Origin: Tepidanaerobacteraceae bacterium
Lineage (GTDB): Bacteria; Bacillota; Thermosediminibacteria; Thermosediminibacterales; Tepidanaerobacteraceae
Assembly: GCA_029982615.1 (NCBI GenBank)
Contig: JARRBK010000016.1
Location: forward strand, 1-37,126
Direction: 5' to 3'
DNA: 37,126 nucleotides
The notes beneath the pieces are model-generated. The model saw only the letters and a program-made list of their open reading frames with translations. It was not told the origin of the DNA and ran no database searches. Numbering within the stretch: position 1 is the first letter of the stretch; the number at the start of each line of letters is the position of its first letter. This document shows, piece after piece, positions 34,072 to 37,126 of this stretch. The translations under genes and the position numbers were made by a program.

Positions 34072-35130
34072 ATGGAACAGGAACAGGTAGCGGAGCTGCT
34101 TAAAAAAATAGCACCCGAAATTGTGAGACAGGTAGAAAACCGCTATACCATACTGCAAAACATATATTTCAATCAACCCATCGGTAGGAGGGCGCTGGCA
34201 GGGATCCTCTCATGGCCTGAGAGGCCTCTCAGGAGCGAGATAAAGAAACTGGAAGAACAGGGCCTGCTGGAGATTGAACAAAAGGGCATGAAAGTTACCA
34301 GTGAAGGAGAAGTGGTGATAAACCGGTTGGAAGATTTCATTTTTTGCCTGAGAGGTTTGAATCCCATTGCCCGGAGTCTTGAGAAAAAATTTGGGTGCAC
34401 TCGTGTGATAATCGTTCCAGGGGATTCTGACAGGGATGAACTCATAAAAAAGCAGCTGGGGAGAGAAGCAGCCCGAAATCTCCTGTCGTTTTTGAAAAAC
34501 GGCGACATAGTAGCGGTCACTGGCGGGACCACCATGGCTCAGGTGCCGAAGGGTATGCCTCCTGTATCGGGATTCAGCGATGTCGTGGTGGTGCCCGGTC
34601 GGGGTGGCCTGGGCGAGAGGGTGGAGCTTCAATCCAATTCCATAGCCGCGGAGCTCGCACAAAAGCTGGGGGCTCAGTACCGCCTCCTTTATGTCCCCGA
34701 CAACCTCGGGTCGGAAGCCATGGAGTCGGTGGTGAATGAACCCGGTATCAAGGAGGTCATCGCTACCATACGCCAGGCCAGCATTCTGCTGCACGGCATC
34801 GGTGGAGCCGAGGAGATGGCCAGGCGCCGGGGGTTGGCAAAGCATGAAATTGAAGAAATATTAAACAAAGGGGCAGTAGCAGAAGCTTTTGGATTTTACT
34901 TTAACAGAGATGGCAGAATAGTGCATACCACCACCAGTGTAGGGCTTTCTATCAGAGACTTGAAAAATATGAGGACGGTCATTGCGATCGCCGGAGGGGC
35001 CAGCAAGGCCCCAGCCATCCAGGCTTTTCTGCGGTACCACCGTCCGACGGTTTTAATCACCGATGAAGGAGCGGCAAAAAGACTTCTCGATATCGAAGGA
35101 GGGAAAATGAATGAACAAAAAGACACTTGA
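34072..35130 (+). CDS. cggR: central glycolytic genes regulator (CggR, SorC family)
   Basis: 352-aa repressor. The N-terminal winged helix-turn-helix ([20 protein letters not shown], then [14 protein letters not shown]) binds the operator. The SorC sugar-binding domain (about residues 90-345) includes the phosphate-loop motif [32 protein letters not shown] and [15 protein letters not shown]. In B. subtilis the effector is fructose 1,6-bisphosphate. The ribosome site TGAGGAG precedes the ATG. The gene overlaps pgk by 20 bases, suggesting coupled translation. Confidence 0.94.
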   Translation: MEQEQVAELLKKIAPEIVRQVENRYTILQNIYFNQPIGRRALAGILSWPERPLRSEIKKLEEQGLLEIEQKGMKVTSEGEVVINRLEDFIFCLRGLNPIARSLEKKFGCTRVIIVPGDSDRDELIKKQLGREAARNLLSFLKNGDIVAVTGGTTMAQVPKGMPPVSGFSDVVVVPGRGGLGERVELQSNSIAAELAQKLGAQYRLLYVPDNLGSEAMESVVNEPGIKEVIATIRQASILLHGIGGAEEMARRRGLAKHEIEEILNKGAVAEAFGFYFNRDGRIVHTTTSVGLSIRDLKNMRTVIAIAGGASKAPAIQAFLRYHRPTVLITDEGAAKRLLDIEGGKMNEQKDT

Positions 35131-36295
35131 GGATTTTGATGTAAACGGCAAAAAAGTGCTGGTAAGAGTGGATTTCAATGTGCCTATGGATGAGCATGGG
35201 CAGATTACAGACGATACACGCATAAGGGCTGCCCTGCCGACAATAAAGTACCTCTTGGAGCACGGAGCGAAAGTAATTCTGGCTTCGCATTTGGGACGGC
35301 CGAAAGGGAAAGTAAACATGAAATACACCTTGGCTCCTGTGGCAAAAAGGCTTTCCGAGCTTCTAGGGAAAGACGTGACGATGGCTCCGGATTGTATTGG
35401 TGAACCTGCCGAAAAAGCAGTGGCTGCCATGAAACAGGGAGATATAGTATTGCTGGAGAATGTGAGATTTTATGCTGAAGAGGAAAAAAACGACAGGGAA
35501 TTTGCTAAAAAATTGGCCAGCCTGGCAGACATTTATATAAATGATGCCTTTGGAACGGCTCATAGGGCCCATGCATCCACTGCAGGCGTGGCGGAGTTTC
35601 TGCCGGCGGGAGCAGGATATTTGATGAAAAAAGAAATCGAAATCATGGGAAAGGCCCTGGAATCTCCCGAAAGACCTTTTGTAGCCATTCTTGGGGGCGC
35701 TAAGGTAGGAGATAAGATTGGCGTTATACAGAACCTGCTGAACAAAGTAGATGCCCTACTTATCGGAGGAGGCATGGCATACACATTTTTGAGGAGCATG
35801 GGATATGAAGTAGGCAAATCGCTTTTGGAAGAGGATAAAATCGAGCTTGCATCCGGCATTCTGAAGCAGGCGAAAGAAAGAGGAGTAAACCTGCTGCTGC
35901 CCGACGATGTGGTAATTGTGGAAGAGATAAAAGAAGGCGTGCCTTTTAGAACGGTTCCTGCCGGCGAGATTCCCAAGCAGATGATGGGTGTCGACATAGG
36001 AGAAAAGACTAGGGAAAAGTTTGCAGAGGTTATAAAAGGTGCCAAGACCGTGGTGTGGAATGGCCCGATGGGAGTTTTTGAAATCCGGGAGTTTGCTGAA
36101 GGAACTCTGGCAGTAGCCCGGGCTATGGCTGAATCCGGGGCAGTGACCATAATAGGAGGTGGAGACTCGGCAGCTGCGGTGGAACAGCTGGGGTTTGCTG
36201 ATGCCATGACCCATATTTCCACCGGCGGCGGTGCATCGCTGGAATTCTTGGAAGGCAAGGAACTTCCGGGAGTGGCAGCGCTGAACGACAAATAA
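35111..36295 (+). CDS. pgk: phosphoglycerate kinase
   Basis: 394-aa monomeric enzyme of glycolysis making ATP from 1,3-bisphosphoglycerate. Signature segments: [15 protein letters not shown] (family signature), [45 protein letters not shown] and the C-terminal [13 protein letters not shown] with [14 protein letters not shown]. It starts inside the end of cggR (ATG 35111, AAGGAGGG at 35097-35103). It is a single domain-pair Pgk, not fused to TpiA, which is encoded by the next gene. Confidence 0.97.
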   Translation: MNKKTLEDFDVNGKKVLVRVDFNVPMDEHGQITDDTRIRAALPTIKYLLEHGAKVILASHLGRPKGKVNMKYTLAPVAKRLSELLGKDVTMAPDCIGEPAEKAVAAMKQGDIVLLENVRFYAEEEKNDREFAKKLASLADIYINDAFGTAHRAHASTAGVAEFLPAGAGYLMKKEIEIMGKALESPERPFVAILGGAKVGDKIGVIQNLLNKVDALLIGGGMAYTFLRSMGYEVGKSLLEEDKIELASGILKQAKERGVNLLLPDDVVIVEEIKEGVPFRTVPAGEIPKQMMGVDIGEKTREKFAEVIKGAKTVVWNGPMGVFEIREFAEGTLAVARAMAESGAVTIIGGGDSAAAVEQLGFADAMTHISTGGGASLEFLEGKELPGVAALNDK

Positions 36296-36348
36296 CAAAT
36301 AAAGGTATAAATGTTTTTTGAAATATAATTTTATCCGGGGGTGCTATT

Positions 36349-37107
36349 GTGAAAAGGATACCTCTGATTGCAGGCAACTGGAAGATGCATCACAACCGAA
36401 AGGAAACCCTGGAGTTTTTCGAGGCATTTTTGCCGATGGCGGAAGGCCTGGAGGCTGAGGTGGCGATATGCCCTCCCTTCACGGATCTCTGGGCAGCGGC
36501 GGAAAAGATTCGGGGTTCCAAAGTTAAACTCGGGGCTCAGAATATGCACTGGGAGGAAAAGGGCGCCTTCACTGGCGAAATATCTCCAGCCATGCTAAAA
36601 GAAATCCCGTGCGATTATGTGATCATTGGCCATTCCGAAAGGCGGCAATATTTTGCGGAAACTGACGAAACGGTAAATAAAAAGGTAAAGGCTGCCTTGA
36701 AATATGAATTGACTCCTATTATCTGTGTGGGCGAAACCTTGGAGCAAAGGGAGCAGGGCATTACCATGAACTGGGTGCTGGGGCAGGTGGAAAAGGCTCT
36801 AGCAGGATTGTCTGATGAGGAAGCTCAGAAGATTGTATTCGCCTATGAACCTATATGGGCCATAGGCACCGGGAAAACTGCCTCCAGCAAGGATGCCCAG
36901 GATGTTATAGCGGCGATAAGAAAAAAGGTTGAACAGCTCTTCAATGTAGGCGTATCGGAGAAGGTAAGAGTGCTCTACGGGGGAAGTGTCAAGCCCGAAA
37001 ACATAAAAGAGCTCATGGCACAGCCGGATATCGATGGCGCCCTTGTGGGCGGCGCCAGCCTCAAAGCCGATGGATTTTATAAGATTGCAGCATTTAATCG
37101 GAGCTAG
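36349..37107 (+). CDS. tpiA: triosephosphate isomerase
   Basis: 252-aa TIM barrel interconverting DHAP and glyceraldehyde 3-phosphate. AGNWKMH holds Asn and catalytic Lys, IIGHSERR the electrophilic His, and AYEPIWAIGTGKTASS the catalytic Glu and start of loop 6; YGGSVKPENIKEL closes the phosphate site. The GTG start is preceded by GGGGGTG. After its TAG, AGGAG (37106-37110) followed by GTG at 37120 may be the ribosome site and first codon of the next gene (gpmI would be expected), but only seven bases of it are in the window. Confidence 0.97.
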   Translation: MKRIPLIAGNWKMHHNRKETLEFFEAFLPMAEGLEAEVAICPPFTDLWAAAEKIRGSKVKLGAQNMHWEEKGAFTGEISPAMLKEIPCDYVIIGHSERRQYFAETDETVNKKVKAALKYELTPIICVGETLEQREQGITMNWVLGQVEKALAGLSDEEAQKIVFAYEPIWAIGTGKTASSKDAQDVIAAIRKKVEQLFNVGVSEKVRVLYGGSVKPENIKELMAQPDIDGALVGGASLKADGFYKIAAFNRS

Positions 37108-37126
37108 GAGTTGAAAACGGTGTCAA

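Noticed and set aside
35560-36291. 243-codon - strand frame across pgk.
   Set aside because: Antisense shadow of a clear phosphoglycerate kinase gene, Ser/Pro-rich as such shadows are.

Overview
The window reads as chromosome of a low-to-moderate GC, endospore-forming, anaerobic Firmicute of the class Clostridia that uses the Wood-Ljungdahl pathway. The Thermosediminibacterales/Thermoanaerobacterales are my best guess, by inference from gene content only. Evidence: a carbonyl-branch Wood-Ljungdahl operon, strong GGAGG ribosome sites, a T-box leader, PhoP-type boxes, CggR-type glycolytic control and a SPOCS (spore coat type) domain. No transposase, phage gene, tRNA, rRNA or CRISPR array was seen.

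Layout. (1) 1-11376: acetyl-CoA synthesis operon on the + strand: lpdA (5' end cut off), cooC, acsD, acsC, acsE, acsB, gcvH, acsV, a small helical protein, cooT and a DUF3842 gene. acsA (CODH) is not in the window. Three gaps hold structured DNA: two copies of a foldback repeat (5081-5331, 10186-10411) and a separate large palindrome before gcvH that contains a possible 30-codon Cys-rich ORF. (2) 11452-17878: AbgA-like M20 amidohydrolase, a small HAD protein, a large secreted phosphodiester-glycosidase protein on the - strand, and a gamma-carbonic anhydrase. (3) 17909-22909: sigma-A promoter, T-box (candidate Phe specifier UUC), pheA-aroF-tyrA-aroA and a strong terminator, which together make an aromatic amino acid operon. 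(4) 22922-28008: asd and a short aspartate kinase behind a long structured leader, then pstS behind four PhoP-like boxes, a second PhoP-like array driving a likely non-coding RNA, then a second, more canonical asd. (5) 28087-31039: beta-propeller/SPOCS protein with a His-rich tail, a convergent Gln-rich protein, and a general-stress-type protein. (6) 31109-37126: rpoN, then gapA-cggR-pgk-tpiA with a CggR-like operator before gapA.

How they work together: the acs genes assemble acetyl-CoA from a methyl group, CO and CoA, with CooC and CooT as likely nickel helpers and AcsV re-activating the corrinoid. LpdA and GcvH suggest a link to glycine cleavage or synthesis. The lower-glycolysis operon carries its own repressor. 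The least expected item is the tandem PhoP-like array at 26502-26540. It has the same 11-bp phasing and the same distance to the -10 as the pstS array, but it faces a hairpin-rich, C-rich stretch with a terminator and no convincing gene: a candidate phosphate-starvation small RNA.
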